Shown in pieces: positions 41,362 through 53,706 of a stretch of DNA of 64,000 bases (its first letter is position 1; the number at the start of each line of letters is the position of its first letter). Under the pieces are notes generated by a model. The model saw only the letters and a list, made by a program, of their open reading frames with translations, did not search any database and was not told the DNA's origin. Location of the stretch: NCBI GenBank assembly GCA_041389565.1, contig JAWKRP010000009.1, forward strand, positions 1 to 64,000, written 5' to 3'. A program made the position numbers and the translations under genes. Origin of the DNA: JACKEQ01 sp041389565 (GTDB lineage Bacteria; Myxococcota_A; UBA796; GCA-2862545).

Positions 41362-43403
41362 GGGGCCTCCTCGGCGAGATCGGCAATCCTCTCCGCCTGC
41401 CACAACATGTAGACGTTGTCGGGGGAGAGTCGGGCAGCGGCCACCGCCGCGACCCGAGCATCCTCATACTCTCCGCGCGCCAGATGGACCATCGCCTTGG
41501 TATCCAGGAAGTCCGAGCGGTCGCCGTCGGCGGCGAGGGCGCGGTCGATGCGCTCGAGGGCCTGGTCGGGCTGGACGCCTGCGAGCGACCAGTACCACGC
41601 GAGACAGTTGTCTTCGCTGGGACCGTCGTCGAGGGCCTTGCAGTCGCGGTCGATACCCTCGTGCATGAAGGTGAGGGCCTGCTCGTGGTCGCCGGTGACC
41701 TGGTTGGCCGCGACGAGGAAGTCGATGGGACGGGACCGGGGGTGCAGGCGGGCCATCGCCTTCTCGAGGTCGCTCGAGAACGTGGCGCGCGTGGCGTCGT
41801 CGTCGGCGAGCAGCGCGTAGAACCACAGCACCTCGCCGCCCATCGGGTAGAGCGCCAGGAGCTTGCGGACGTGGGCCTGGCTCGCGTGGCGGTCTCCGGC
41901 GGCGAGCGCGACGCGGGCCCGGCGCAGCAGGTGGGCGTCGGGGTAGTGCTCGAGCGAGACGGCCTGGAGCAGCGCGTCGTGAGCGCCTTCCGCGTCGTCG
42001 GCGCCGAGGCGGGCGTCGGCCAGCGCGACCCACGCCCACCCGCTGTCGGAGCGCGCCTGGGTCGCTGCGAGGGCCAGCTGGAGGGCGGCTTCGGTCTCTC
42101 CTTCGAAGATCAGCCCGTTCACGGCGGCCACGATCTCGCCTTCGTCGACCAGCTGGCCCGGCTCGAGCGGCGATAGTGCCTCGGCGGCCCCGTGCAGATC
42201 GCCCTCGTGGCGCAGGAGGTTCGCGAGCAGCACGCGTGCGCCGACCGCATTGCGATCGTCGGGGCTGGCTTCGAGGAAGCGCGCGAGGTCGGCACGCGAC
42301 CCGTCGAGATCGTCGAGGTGGATGCGCAGGCGCGCGCGATAGGGCCCGCGCGACGGGTCGTCTCCGTACCGGGCGATGTCGCGGTCGAGCATCACCTGGT
42401 GCCCGTTCAGCTGGCGCGGCTTGCGGTGGCTCTTCGCGAGGTGGAGCCGGCCACCCTGGTAGTCGAAGATCACCCGATGGGCGCTCAGCAGCTCGTGGCC
42501 CGCGAGCCCCCGCATGTCGTCGGGGCAGCTGCCCTGGCCGTCGTAGTCGAGCCAGCGTGCGGTGGTGATCTCGTCGAGCTCGGTGCCGCCGAGCGTCACG
42601 CCCGCGAGCGGGATGCGCCGGGTGCGCTTGAGGTTCCGGAACGGCGGCAGGGTGTCGGACGCACCGATCCCGTACACCGACTCGAGGCCCTCGGTGTACT
42701 CGGAGGTGAACGTGGACGCGTCGCGCCCGCAGATCGACAGCTCGCTCGCGCCCGTGTCGACGCGCAGGATCAGCGTGTGGGTGTCGTTCGGCGCGTCGGA
42801 CGTGCGCAGATCGAGGGGGGCGAACACGTGGTGCCCGTCGAAGTACATGGTTCCGGCGCGACGCTTCGGCTTCACCGTGCCGGGTGCGTGCAGCACCATC
42901 AGATCGGCGGGGTAGTCGATCTCGACCGTGAAGTTCGACCAGATGTTGTTCCCGAGCAGCCCGTCGAGCGGCATGGCTCCGGCGACGTCTCCGAGCCCCG
43001 CCACCCCGACCGCCACGTGCACGTCGTGCAGCACGGCATCGCCCAGGGAGAGGGAGGGCAGCGTGGCCTCGTCGATCGCCACGGTTCCGGAGAGGCCCGT
43101 GACGAGGTTCGAGTCGTCGCGGATCTCGAGACCGAGCTTCAGCGCGCGGTCGCGCGACAGGACGCTGATGTCGGCACCCGTGTCGACGAGGAACAGCCCC
43201 GGCTCGCCGTCGGGCAGGAGCGCTTCCACGTAGATGCGTGGGCCGCCCTCGCTCACGCGCAGGATGTCGAGGGACGTGGTGTCGGGACCCACGTATCCAC
43301 GGAGCCCCTGGGGGTCGCCGCCGCGGGTGGCCCAGGCAGGGAGGGAAGCGCACAGCCAGAGGCTTCCGGACATCAGGAGGACGGTCGACCGCATCAGCGT
43401 CAT
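41358..43403 (-). CDS. Secreted two-lobed aspartic protease with TPR domain
   Basis: 681 residues with a signal peptide (STVLLMSGSLWLCASLPAWA). Two retropepsin-like lobes follow one another in the same chain. The first has LFLVDTGADISVLS (Asp74) and DGLLGNNIWSNFTVEIDY (148-164). The second has LILRVDTGASELSICG (Asp216) and GLAGHELLSAHRVIFDY (299-315). Residues from about 340 are TPR helices (LLANLLRHEGDLHGAAEAL, LADARLGADDAEGAHDALL). Bacterial DTG proteases usually have one lobe and must dimerise; here both halves are present as in pepsin. The ATG at 43403 (or 43394) has GGGA nearby. It is first in a two-gene operon with the nuclease. Confidence 0.85.
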   Translation of the reverse strand: MTLMRSTVLLMSGSLWLCASLPAWATRGGDPQGLRGYVGPDTTSLDILRVSEGGPRIYVEALLPDGEPGLFLVDTGADISVLSRDRALKLGLEIRDDSNLVTGLSGTVAIDEATLPSLSLGDAVLHDVHVAVGVAGLGDVAGAMPLDGLLGNNIWSNFTVEIDYPADLMVLHAPGTVKPKRRAGTMYFDGHHVFAPLDLRTSDAPNDTHTLILRVDTGASELSICGRDASTFTSEYTEGLESVYGIGASDTLPPFRNLKRTRRIPLAGVTLGGTELDEITTARWLDYDGQGSCPDDMRGLAGHELLSAHRVIFDYQGGRLHLAKSHRKPRQLNGHQVMLDRDIARYGDDPSRGPYRARLRIHLDDLDGSRADLARFLEASPDDRNAVGARVLLANLLRHEGDLHGAAEALSPLEPGQLVDEGEIVAAVNGLIFEGETEAALQLALAATQARSDSGWAWVALADARLGADDAEGAHDALLQAVSLEHYPDAHLLRRARVALAAGDRHASQAHVRKLLALYPMGGEVLWFYALLADDDATRATFSSDLEKAMARLHPRSRPIDFLVAANQVTGDHEQALTFMHEGIDRDCKALDDGPSEDNCLAWYWSLAGVQPDQALERIDRALAADGDRSDFLDTKAMVHLARGEYEDARVAAVAAARLSPDNVYMLWQAERIADLAEEAP

Positions 43404-43432
43404 CGTATCCCGCAGACAGGGCGGTCGTTCGG

Positions 43433-43461
43433 TTGTGGGTGGCTGTGGGCCGGGGTAGCCT
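43433..43461 (+). promoter_or_regulatory. Candidate promoter of the MopE-repeat protein gene
   Basis: TTGTGG (43433-43438), 17-base spacer, TAGCCT (43456-43461), the latter preceded by GGGG. It lies 27 bases before the GTG at 43489, between two divergent genes. Moderate match only. Confidence 0.4.
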
Positions 43462-43488
43462 GCGAAACGGTCGAGAGGGAGACGAACG

Positions 43489-47298
<3,810 letters not shown>

Positions 47299-47305
47299 GG
47301 TCACG

Positions 47306-48067
47306 GTGGTCCTGGTCATCGACGTGGGCAACACGAACACCGTGCTCGGGCTGATGAACGGGCTCGAGGTCGCGCAGACGTTCCGGATCAGCACGTCGGA
47401 GCGCACGACCGACGAGCTCGGCGTGCTGATGCTCACACTGTTCCAGCACCAGGGCGTGTCGGCGGCCGACATCACGGGCGCCATCTGCAGCTCGGTCGTG
47501 CCGTCGGTGCTGTTCACGATCGACAAGGCCGTGCGGCGCTACCTGTCGGTGGAGCTGCTCATCGTCGGGCGCAAGCTGAAGACCGGGATCCGCATCCGCA
47601 CCGACAACCCGCGCGAGGTGGGCGCCGACCGCATCGTGAACAGCGTGGCCGCGCTGGAGCGCTTCGGCGGTCCGATCATCGTGGTGGACTTCGGGACGGC
47701 CACGACGTTCGACTGCATCACCGCGAAGGGCGACTACATCGGGGGTGCCATCGCGCCGGGCTTCAAGATCTCCGAGGAAGCGCTGTTCTCCCGCACGGCG
47801 CAGCTCCCGCGCGTCGAGGTCGCCAAGCCGCCCCAGGCCATCGGAACGAACACCGTGCACGCGATGCAGAGCGGGCTGTTCTGGGGCTACGTCGGGCTGG
47901 TCGACAGCCTCGCCACCCGGTGCCGTGCGGAGCTGTCGCCGGATGCGCGCGTGGTCGCGACCGGCGGGATGAGCAACCTGCTCGCGAACGAGTCGAAGAC
48001 CATCGACGAGGTCGACCCCTGGCTGACCCTCCGGGGCCTCGCCCTGTTGTACGCCCGCAACACTTGA
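47306..48067 (+). CDS. coaX: Type III pantothenate kinase
   Basis: 253 residues, standard for CoaX, which makes 4'-phosphopantothenate for coenzyme A. Seen: phosphate-1 loop VLVIDVGNTNTVLG, TDNPREVGADRIVNSVAAL (near 105), phosphate-2 VVDFGTATTFD (near 130) and GGAIAPGF, plus the C-terminal VVATGGMS. GTG start 7 bases after the giant lipoprotein gene; the preceding GAGGTCACG gives a ribosome site, so it may ride on that transcript. Followed by a helical-repeat gene. Confidence 0.95.
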   Translation: MVLVIDVGNTNTVLGLMNGLEVAQTFRISTSERTTDELGVLMLTLFQHQGVSAADITGAICSSVVPSVLFTIDKAVRRYLSVELLIVGRKLKTGIRIRTDNPREVGADRIVNSVAALERFGGPIIVVDFGTATTFDCITAKGDYIGGAIAPGFKISEEALFSRTAQLPRVEVAKPPQAIGTNTVHAMQSGLFWGYVGLVDSLATRCRAELSPDARVVATGGMSNLLANESKTIDEVDPWLTLRGLALLYARNT

Positions 48068-48093
48068 GGCACCCTCCCACGGCGGAGGTACCC

Positions 48094-49527
48094 ATGGACG
48101 AAAACCCGGGCGAGCTGCTGGCCGGTCTCGCGGCGAAGGACGTGGCCACGCGGGCGCTGACGGTGCAGCGCGTCCGCCAGGTGGATCTCGACTCGATGGA
48201 GCTGCTCGATCGCGTGCTCGAGCTGTGCAACGACCTCACGCCGCTGCCCGACGACATGCAGCCGCCCGTGCCCGACGATCCGTTCGCGGACTTCTTCGGG
48301 AAGGCGAAGTCGGAGGCCGCGAAGGTCACGCTGGGCCAGAAAGCGGGCGAGAGGCTCGCGTTCACGGGGGTGATCGGGAAGCCCGAGACGGCCGAGCACC
48401 TCGCGGGCGCGCTCCGGGGGTCGCCGTCCGCGCACCTGGTGAAGGCGTGCACGAAGGTGCTCGCGGAGACGCGGTGGTCCGACCGACTGGCCGCAGTGCG
48501 CGTGCTCGTCCCGGCCCTGCATGCGGCAGACGCCGCGCTGTACGAGGTGATCGTGCGGCTCGGGGCCAACGAGCACCGCGTGATGGTGGCGAGCGCGCTC
48601 GACCCCTACAACTCGCGCGCCGTGAACGAGCTGCTGAACCACGGTCCGAGCAAGGCGCTCATGGAAGACGCGCTGTCCGAGGCCGTGGTGGGCGGGCACA
48701 TCGCGCTCGACGAGAAGGACGCCGCCGATGCGCTCACCCTGCTCGTGAGCTGGGACAGCCTGCAGGCCGAGCGGGTGGCGGCTGCGCTGGAGCCGCGGTT
48801 CCCGTGGGCGCTGCTGGTGCTCGGCCTGAAAGACCCGTCGGCGGCGGGCCGCCTGCGCGGTCTTCTGGATGCGGGGGGCTCCGCGCCGCTGGCGCTCGTC
48901 CGCAAGCTGGGAGAAGCGCTGAAGACCCTGTCCGACGCGCCTCACTTCCCGATCGACGCGTGGCTCCGGTACGCGGGCACCGGCGTCGACATCGTGCGCC
49001 ACTGGGGTGCGGCGTCGCGATGCCAGGCAGAGCTCGAGGGGTTCGTGAGCGGGTGGGCGGCGAGCGGCGACCACGCCGAGCGCGCGTGGGAAGCGGTGGA
49101 AGCGCTCGTGGAGGCCGGTCTGCACGGGTCGGTGGGAGCCGCGGTCGTCGCGCGGGTCGGGATGGACGCCGAGGAACCGAGCTGGTCGCGCAAGCGGTTC
49201 GAGACCCTGGCGGGCGCCGAGCCCCGCATTTCGGGGCTGGTCGAGGCGCTCTGCGGCCTGGCGACGCGGCGCCCGGAGACCGCACGGCTCGTGGTGCCCG
49301 CGCTCCTCCAGGGCTACCCGGCGGAGGCCCTGCGGGCGTTCACGGAGTCGTACATCGCGCTGGCGGAGTCCCGGCCGGTCGTGCGAAAGCCGAGCCGGAA
49401 GGGGCTGATCCACGAAGAGCGCGAAGGGGTCGACACCGCGCCGCTCCAGGAGGTCGTGAACGCGCTCGGCGACGAAGCCCTCCAGGCCCGGCTCCAGGCG
49501 GTCCTCCCGTACGTGCGGGCGGAATAG
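48094..49527 (+). CDS. Helical-repeat protein of unknown function
   Basis: 477 residues, almost entirely alpha-helical, Ala/Leu/Glu-rich with HEAT-like helix pairs (AAVRVLVPALHAADAALYEV, EALKTLSDAPHFPIDAWLRY, PALLQGYPAEALRAFTESYI). No signal, no membrane helix, no catalytic motif that I recognise. GGAGG precedes the ATG at 48094; the open frame before it is a shadow of coaX. It follows coaX by 26 bases and is probably co-transcribed. Confidence 0.75.
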   Translation: MDENPGELLAGLAAKDVATRALTVQRVRQVDLDSMELLDRVLELCNDLTPLPDDMQPPVPDDPFADFFGKAKSEAAKVTLGQKAGERLAFTGVIGKPETAEHLAGALRGSPSAHLVKACTKVLAETRWSDRLAAVRVLVPALHAADAALYEVIVRLGANEHRVMVASALDPYNSRAVNELLNHGPSKALMEDALSEAVVGGHIALDEKDAADALTLLVSWDSLQAERVAAALEPRFPWALLVLGLKDPSAAGRLRGLLDAGGSAPLALVRKLGEALKTLSDAPHFPIDAWLRYAGTGVDIVRHWGAASRCQAELEGFVSGWAASGDHAERAWEAVEALVEAGLHGSVGAAVVARVGMDAEEPSWSRKRFETLAGAEPRISGLVEALCGLATRRPETARLVVPALLQGYPAEALRAFTESYIALAESRPVVRKPSRKGLIHEEREGVDTAPLQEVVNALGDEALQARLQAVLPYVRAE

Positions 49528-49533
49528 CGGCTC

Positions 49534-50676
49534 TCAGAAGGTACAGAAGCCGTTGTCGAGCTGGCGGTCGGCGAGCTCGTCGGCCATGCGGTCGAAGTCG
49601 GTGGCGTCGATCTCGAGGTCGAGGCCCGACAGGCTGGCGGCCCCCTGGCGCACGGCCTCGCAGCTCTCCTCCGAGCCGAACGCGTTCGCGATGCACGCGT
49701 TCTCGATCGCTGTGCGCAGATCGTTGCCGAGGAGCGTGATCGCGTCGGTGGACGCGGGCTCGAACGACGCCGCCCACCGCCCGCACTCGGAGCCCGGGGT
49801 GAGCACGAGCTTGCCGGGCACCTCGATCGAGGTGTCGACCGGGATCTCCGGCCACAGCGTGCCGCCGTTCTCGAGCGCCTGGCTGACGTTGAGGTCGACG
49901 CGCGTGATCGTGACGGACGTGTCGGCGTAGGCCATGGTGCCGCCGGTCATGCAGCGGCAGACCGGGAAGAAGGGGACCTTCATCGATGCGGGGGTCGCGG
50001 TGTCCATGTCGGCGACCGCGGGGTCGAGCGAGCCGTACGTCACGGTGGCCGTGCCCTCCGGTCCGGTGATGTCGACGTTGCCCCAGCCCGCGAGACGGCC
50101 GTTCACGAAGTCGAGGGCGGCGTGCCCCTCCATCGCGACCTCGTACAGCTCGCTGCCGATGCCCACCTGGATGGGGTCGGGCGAGGGGAGACCCGTGGAG
50201 AGGGCCGGCTGCAGGGACCAGGCGTACGACGCGCCCGGGATGAGGTCGAACCGGATGGAGCCATCGACGGTGCGGTTGCCGTACTGGAGCGTTGGATCGA
50301 AGGTCATCGCGAGGGCCTGGCCCTGGAGGATGCGGACGGACGCCGACCCGACGATGCCCTGCAGGTCGCACGTGTCGTAGCTCACGTCGACGCCGGTGCT
50401 CAGGATGGGCGAGCTCGTCCAGCACACGCCGCCGCGCGACTGGCCGCCCTGGTTCTCCATGAGGTCGAGGACGAGCGGATCGCTGACGAGGAGCGCCATC
50501 GTGCCCCACAGCGACACATGGGCGTCGTGAGCCCCGACCACCGCGAGCGGGAGGTCGCCGATCACCGCAGCAGGAGGGGCGCTGGCCTTGAAGGTGACGG
50601 GCTCCACGTCGACCGGACCGCCGCCACCCTTGCAGGCGGTGAGCACGACAGCAGCCAGGAACACGGTCTTTCGCAT
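49534..50676 (-). CDS. Lipoprotein of unknown function
   Basis: 380 residues, lipoprotein signal MRKTVFLAAVVLTACKG (Cys at 15). The mature part is beta-rich with an amphipathic, LPS-transport or LEA-like character (GSIRFDLIPGASYAWSLQP, GWGNVDITGPEGTATVTYG, TSVTITRVDLNVSQAL). It contains several cysteines that may pair (CWTSS, CDLQG, CRCMTGG, CGRW, CIANAF, CEAV). No family recognised. GGAGG precedes the ATG; the promoter region is shared with glyQ and contains an inverted repeat. Its stop faces the helical-repeat gene at a distance of 6 bases. Confidence 0.78.
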   Translation of the reverse strand: MRKTVFLAAVVLTACKGGGGPVDVEPVTFKASAPPAAVIGDLPLAVVGAHDAHVSLWGTMALLVSDPLVLDLMENQGGQSRGGVCWTSSPILSTGVDVSYDTCDLQGIVGSASVRILQGQALAMTFDPTLQYGNRTVDGSIRFDLIPGASYAWSLQPALSTGLPSPDPIQVGIGSELYEVAMEGHAALDFVNGRLAGWGNVDITGPEGTATVTYGSLDPAVADMDTATPASMKVPFFPVCRCMTGGTMAYADTSVTITRVDLNVSQALENGGTLWPEIPVDTSIEVPGKLVLTPGSECGRWAASFEPASTDAITLLGNDLRTAIENACIANAFGSEESCEAVRQGAASLSGLDLEIDATDFDRMADELADRQLDNGFCTF

Positions 50677-50699
50677 GGGACCTCCGATGCGCGCGCAAA

Positions 50700-50727
50700 T
50701 AACCCCCAACGCACGCGCGTGGGGTTA
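50700..50727. promoter_or_regulatory. Inverted repeat between the lipoprotein gene and glyQ
   Basis: TAACCCC (50700-50706) and GGGGTTA (50721-50727) form a 7-bp perfect inverted repeat with a 14-base centre that includes the palindrome ACGCGCGT. Read on each strand it places a GGGGTTA box 24 bases before glyQ and about 23 bases before the lipoprotein start. It could be a pair of back-to-back -10-like elements or an operator for both genes. Confidence 0.45.
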
Positions 50728-50753
50728 CAAGCAGCCCCTCCAGGAGTCCACCG

Positions 50754-51605
50754 ATGCACTTCCAGGACGCCATCCTGACCCTTCAGCGCTACTGGGGCGA
50801 GAAGGGGTGCGTGCTGCTCCAGCCCCACGACATGATGATGGGCGCTGGTACCTTCCATCCCGCCACCGTGCTGCGCAGCCTGGGCCCGAAGCCTTGGAAC
50901 TGTGCCTACGTCCAGCCCTCGCGGCGTCCCGGCGACGCGCGGTACGGCGAGAACCCGAACCGCCTGGGTCACTACTACCAGTACCAGGTGATCATGAAGC
51001 CGAGCCCGCCCGACATCCAGGACCTGTACCTGGGCTCCCTCGAGGCGCTCGGCATCTCCATGCGCGACAACGACATCCGGTTCGTCGAAGACGACTGGGA
51101 GAGCCCCACGCTGGGGGCCTGGGGGCTCGGCTGGGAGGTGTGGATGAACGGGCTCGAGGTGAGCCAGTTCACGTACTTCCAGCAGGTGGGCGGCATCACG
51201 TGCATGCCCGTGCCCGTCGAGCTCACGTACGGTCTCGAGCGGCTGGTCGCCGCGCTCCAGGGTGTGTCGAACGTGTACGACATCTCCTGGGTCGACGGGG
51301 TGAAGTACGGAGACGTGTTCCTCGAGAACGAGCGCCAGCAGTCCGCATACAACTTCGAGCACGCCGACATCGAGATGCTGTTCAAGCAGTTCAACCAGTC
51401 GTTCGCCGAGTGCGAGAAGCTCGTCGGGGTGGGCCTCTCGCTCCCCGCGTACGACCAGGCCATCGCCACGAGCCACACGTTCAACCTGCTCGATGCCCGC
51501 GGGGCCATCTCGGTGGCGGAGCGCCAGCAGTACATCCGCCGCATCCGCGAGCTCGCCTGCGCCTGCGCGAAGGTGTACGCCGACAGCCAGGAGGTCGCGC
51601 CATGA
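50754..51605 (+). CDS. glyQ: Glycyl-tRNA synthetase alpha subunit
   Basis: 283 residues, standard length. The class II catalytic subunit of the alpha2beta2 enzyme: MHFQDAILTLQRYWGEKGCV at the N-terminus, PKPWNCAYVQPSRRPGDARYG (motif 2 region), YYQYQVIMKPSP, GLEVSQFTYFQQVGG and the motif 3 area YGLERLVAALQ. It charges tRNA-Gly together with GlyS, encoded immediately downstream with a 4-base overlap. No T-box or other leader structure is visible apart from the inverted repeat upstream. Confidence 0.98.
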   Translation: MHFQDAILTLQRYWGEKGCVLLQPHDMMMGAGTFHPATVLRSLGPKPWNCAYVQPSRRPGDARYGENPNRLGHYYQYQVIMKPSPPDIQDLYLGSLEALGISMRDNDIRFVEDDWESPTLGAWGLGWEVWMNGLEVSQFTYFQQVGGITCMPVPVELTYGLERLVAALQGVSNVYDISWVDGVKYGDVFLENERQQSAYNFEHADIEMLFKQFNQSFAECEKLVGVGLSLPAYDQAIATSHTFNLLDARGAISVAERQQYIRRIRELACACAKVYADSQEVAP

Positions 51606-53698
51606 GCGCCAGTGTCTCGGAGCTGTTGATCGAGCTCGTCGTCGAAGAGCTCCCCGCGAGCTTCGTGCGGCCCGCGCTGGAGTCGCTGCAGTCCGGCGTG
51701 CTCGGGCTGCTCGAGGGCATCGGCCACGGGGCCGTGCGCACCTATGCCACGCCGCGCAGGCTCGCAGTGGTGGTCGAGGGCGTGGAGGCCGCGCGTCCCG
51801 TCAGCAAGCGCGAGGTGCTGGGTCCGCCCGTGAGCAGCGCCTTCAAGGACGGTGAGCCGACGAAGGCCGGCATCGGGTTCGCGCGCGGCAAGGGCGTCGA
51901 TCCGAGCGCCCTGAAGGTGGTCGAGGGTCCGAAGGGGCCCGTGGTGGCGGTGGAGATCGAAGAGGGCGGCGAAGCCACGCGCGACCTCGTGGGCGCGGGC
52001 CTCGCAGCCGTGATCACGGCCATCCCGTTCCGCAAGTCGATGGAGTGGGGCAGCGGAGGTCTACGGTTCGCGCGCCCGCTGCACCGCGTGAACGCCCTCT
52101 ACGACGGCGTCGTCATCCCGGGCAGCCTGGCGGGGATCCCGTTCGGCAACCACACCATCGGGCACCGGCTCACGCACCGCGAGATCGAGTTCGTGTCCGA
52201 GGCCGAGTGGCTCGGCAAGCTGCGCGAGAACGCCGTCGAGCCCGACCTCCACGCGCGGGAGATGGCGATCCGGCACCTGCTGGGCGAGGCCTCCGAGACG
52301 CTCGGCTGCGATGCGATCAGCGACTCCGAGCTCCTCGAAGAGGTGCTGCACCTGGTCGAGGCGCCCACGCTCGTGATCGGGCGCTTCGATGCGGAGCTGC
52401 TGTCGCTCCCGTCGCGCCTGCTGATCAAGGCGATGAAGGCCCACCAGCGCTACTTCCCGGTGTTCCGCAACGGCGGGCTGTCGAACGAGTTCGTGGTCAT
52501 CTCGAACAACCCCTGGGGCAAGGCCGACGCCATCGCGCAGGGCAACGCGAACGTGCTGCGGGCGCGGTTCCACGACGCCCAGTTCTTCTTCGCGGAAGAC
52601 AAGCGCAAGCGGCTCGAGGTCCACGCCGAGCAGCTGCTGAAGATGCGGTGGATCCGCGGCCTCGGCACGATGTCCGACAAGCAGGCCCGCATCGCGAGCC
52701 TCGCCGCGGAGCTGGCGCCTCGCTTCGGCGCGGATCCCGCGGTCGCGCGCCGCGCGGGCGAGCTGTGCAAGAGCGACCTCGCGACGCAGATGGTGGGCGA
52801 GTTCCCCGACCTGCAGGGCCACATGGGGCACCTGTACGCCCTCGCGCAGGGCGAGCCCGCGCCGGTCGCCGCCGCGATCGAGGAGCACTACCAGCCCGCG
52901 GGCGCCGGCGACAGCGTCGCGAGCAGCCCGGCTGGCGCGGCCCTCGCGGTGGCCGAGCGCCTCGACACCCTCGTCGGCTGCTTCGGCATCGGCATGGTCC
53001 CGAAGGGCTCCGGAGACCCGCAGGGCCTGCGGCGCGCCATGCTCGGCATCCAGGCGACGCTGCGCCACCACGATGTGCGCATCGAGCTCGACGACCTGTT
53101 CGCGCTCGGCGTCCGGCAGTTCCACGCGGCGTCCGAAGGCTTCGATGCGTGGGAGAAGGCCCAGGGGGATGGCGCGGAGCACGCCGCTCTGGTGGCTGCG
53201 CTCGTCGAGTTCGCTTCCGGGCGCTTCCGGGCGAACGCCGTCAGCGAGGGAGCCTCCGCAGACCTCGTGCAGGCGGTGCTCGATGTGGGGTCCACCGACG
53301 GGATCGACCGTCAGGCGCGGCTCGACGCGCTGCTCGGCTTCGCCGGGTCCGACGACTTCCTGCCGATCATGCACACGTTCAAGCGCGTGCTGAACATCAC
53401 GAAGGGCCACGACTTCCCGGTGCCCGACCCCACGGCGTTCACCGAAGACGCCGAGCGCACCCTCGCCGAGGCGAGCACGCGCGTGGGGTCCGAAGTGGCC
53501 GACGCCGTCGCGGCCCTCCAGTACTCCCGGGCCTTCCAGAGCGTGCTCACGCTCGCGGGCCCGGTGTCCGACTTCTTCGACGCAGTCCTGGTGGACGCGC
53601 CCGACCCGGCCGTGAAGGCCGTCCGGATGGGCCTGTTGCTCCGGGTGTCGTCGATCTTCCTTCAGCTCGCGGACTTCTCGAAGATCTCCACGCGATAG
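51602..53698 (+). CDS. glyS: Glycyl-tRNA synthetase beta subunit
   Basis: 698 residues, normal length. The beta subunit binds tRNA-Gly and is needed for activity. Visible: the N-terminal ELLIELVVEELPASFVRPAL, TYATPRRLAV, FRKSMEWGSGGLRFARPLH, SNNPWGKADAI-type central segment, ARFHDAQFFFAEDKRKRLE and the C-terminal anticodon-binding region ending VSSIFLQLADFSKI. The ATG overlaps the glyQ stop (ATGA). The PPDK gene starts 8 bases after the stop. Confidence 0.98.
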   Translation: MSASVSELLIELVVEELPASFVRPALESLQSGVLGLLEGIGHGAVRTYATPRRLAVVVEGVEAARPVSKREVLGPPVSSAFKDGEPTKAGIGFARGKGVDPSALKVVEGPKGPVVAVEIEEGGEATRDLVGAGLAAVITAIPFRKSMEWGSGGLRFARPLHRVNALYDGVVIPGSLAGIPFGNHTIGHRLTHREIEFVSEAEWLGKLRENAVEPDLHAREMAIRHLLGEASETLGCDAISDSELLEEVLHLVEAPTLVIGRFDAELLSLPSRLLIKAMKAHQRYFPVFRNGGLSNEFVVISNNPWGKADAIAQGNANVLRARFHDAQFFFAEDKRKRLEVHAEQLLKMRWIRGLGTMSDKQARIASLAAELAPRFGADPAVARRAGELCKSDLATQMVGEFPDLQGHMGHLYALAQGEPAPVAAAIEEHYQPAGAGDSVASSPAGAALAVAERLDTLVGCFGIGMVPKGSGDPQGLRRAMLGIQATLRHHDVRIELDDLFALGVRQFHAASEGFDAWEKAQGDGAEHAALVAALVEFASGRFRANAVSEGASADLVQAVLDVGSTDGIDRQARLDALLGFAGSDDFLPIMHTFKRVLNITKGHDFPVPDPTAFTEDAERTLAEASTRVGSEVADAVAALQYSRAFQSVLTLAGPVSDFFDAVLVDAPDPAVKAVRMGLLLRVSSIFLQLADFSKISTR

Positions 53699-53706
53699 GA
53701 GCATTC

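Noticed and set aside
50677..50753. T-box or glycine riboswitch before glyQ
   Set aside because: The gap to the divergent gene is only 77 bases, too short, and lacks the conserved T-box sequence.
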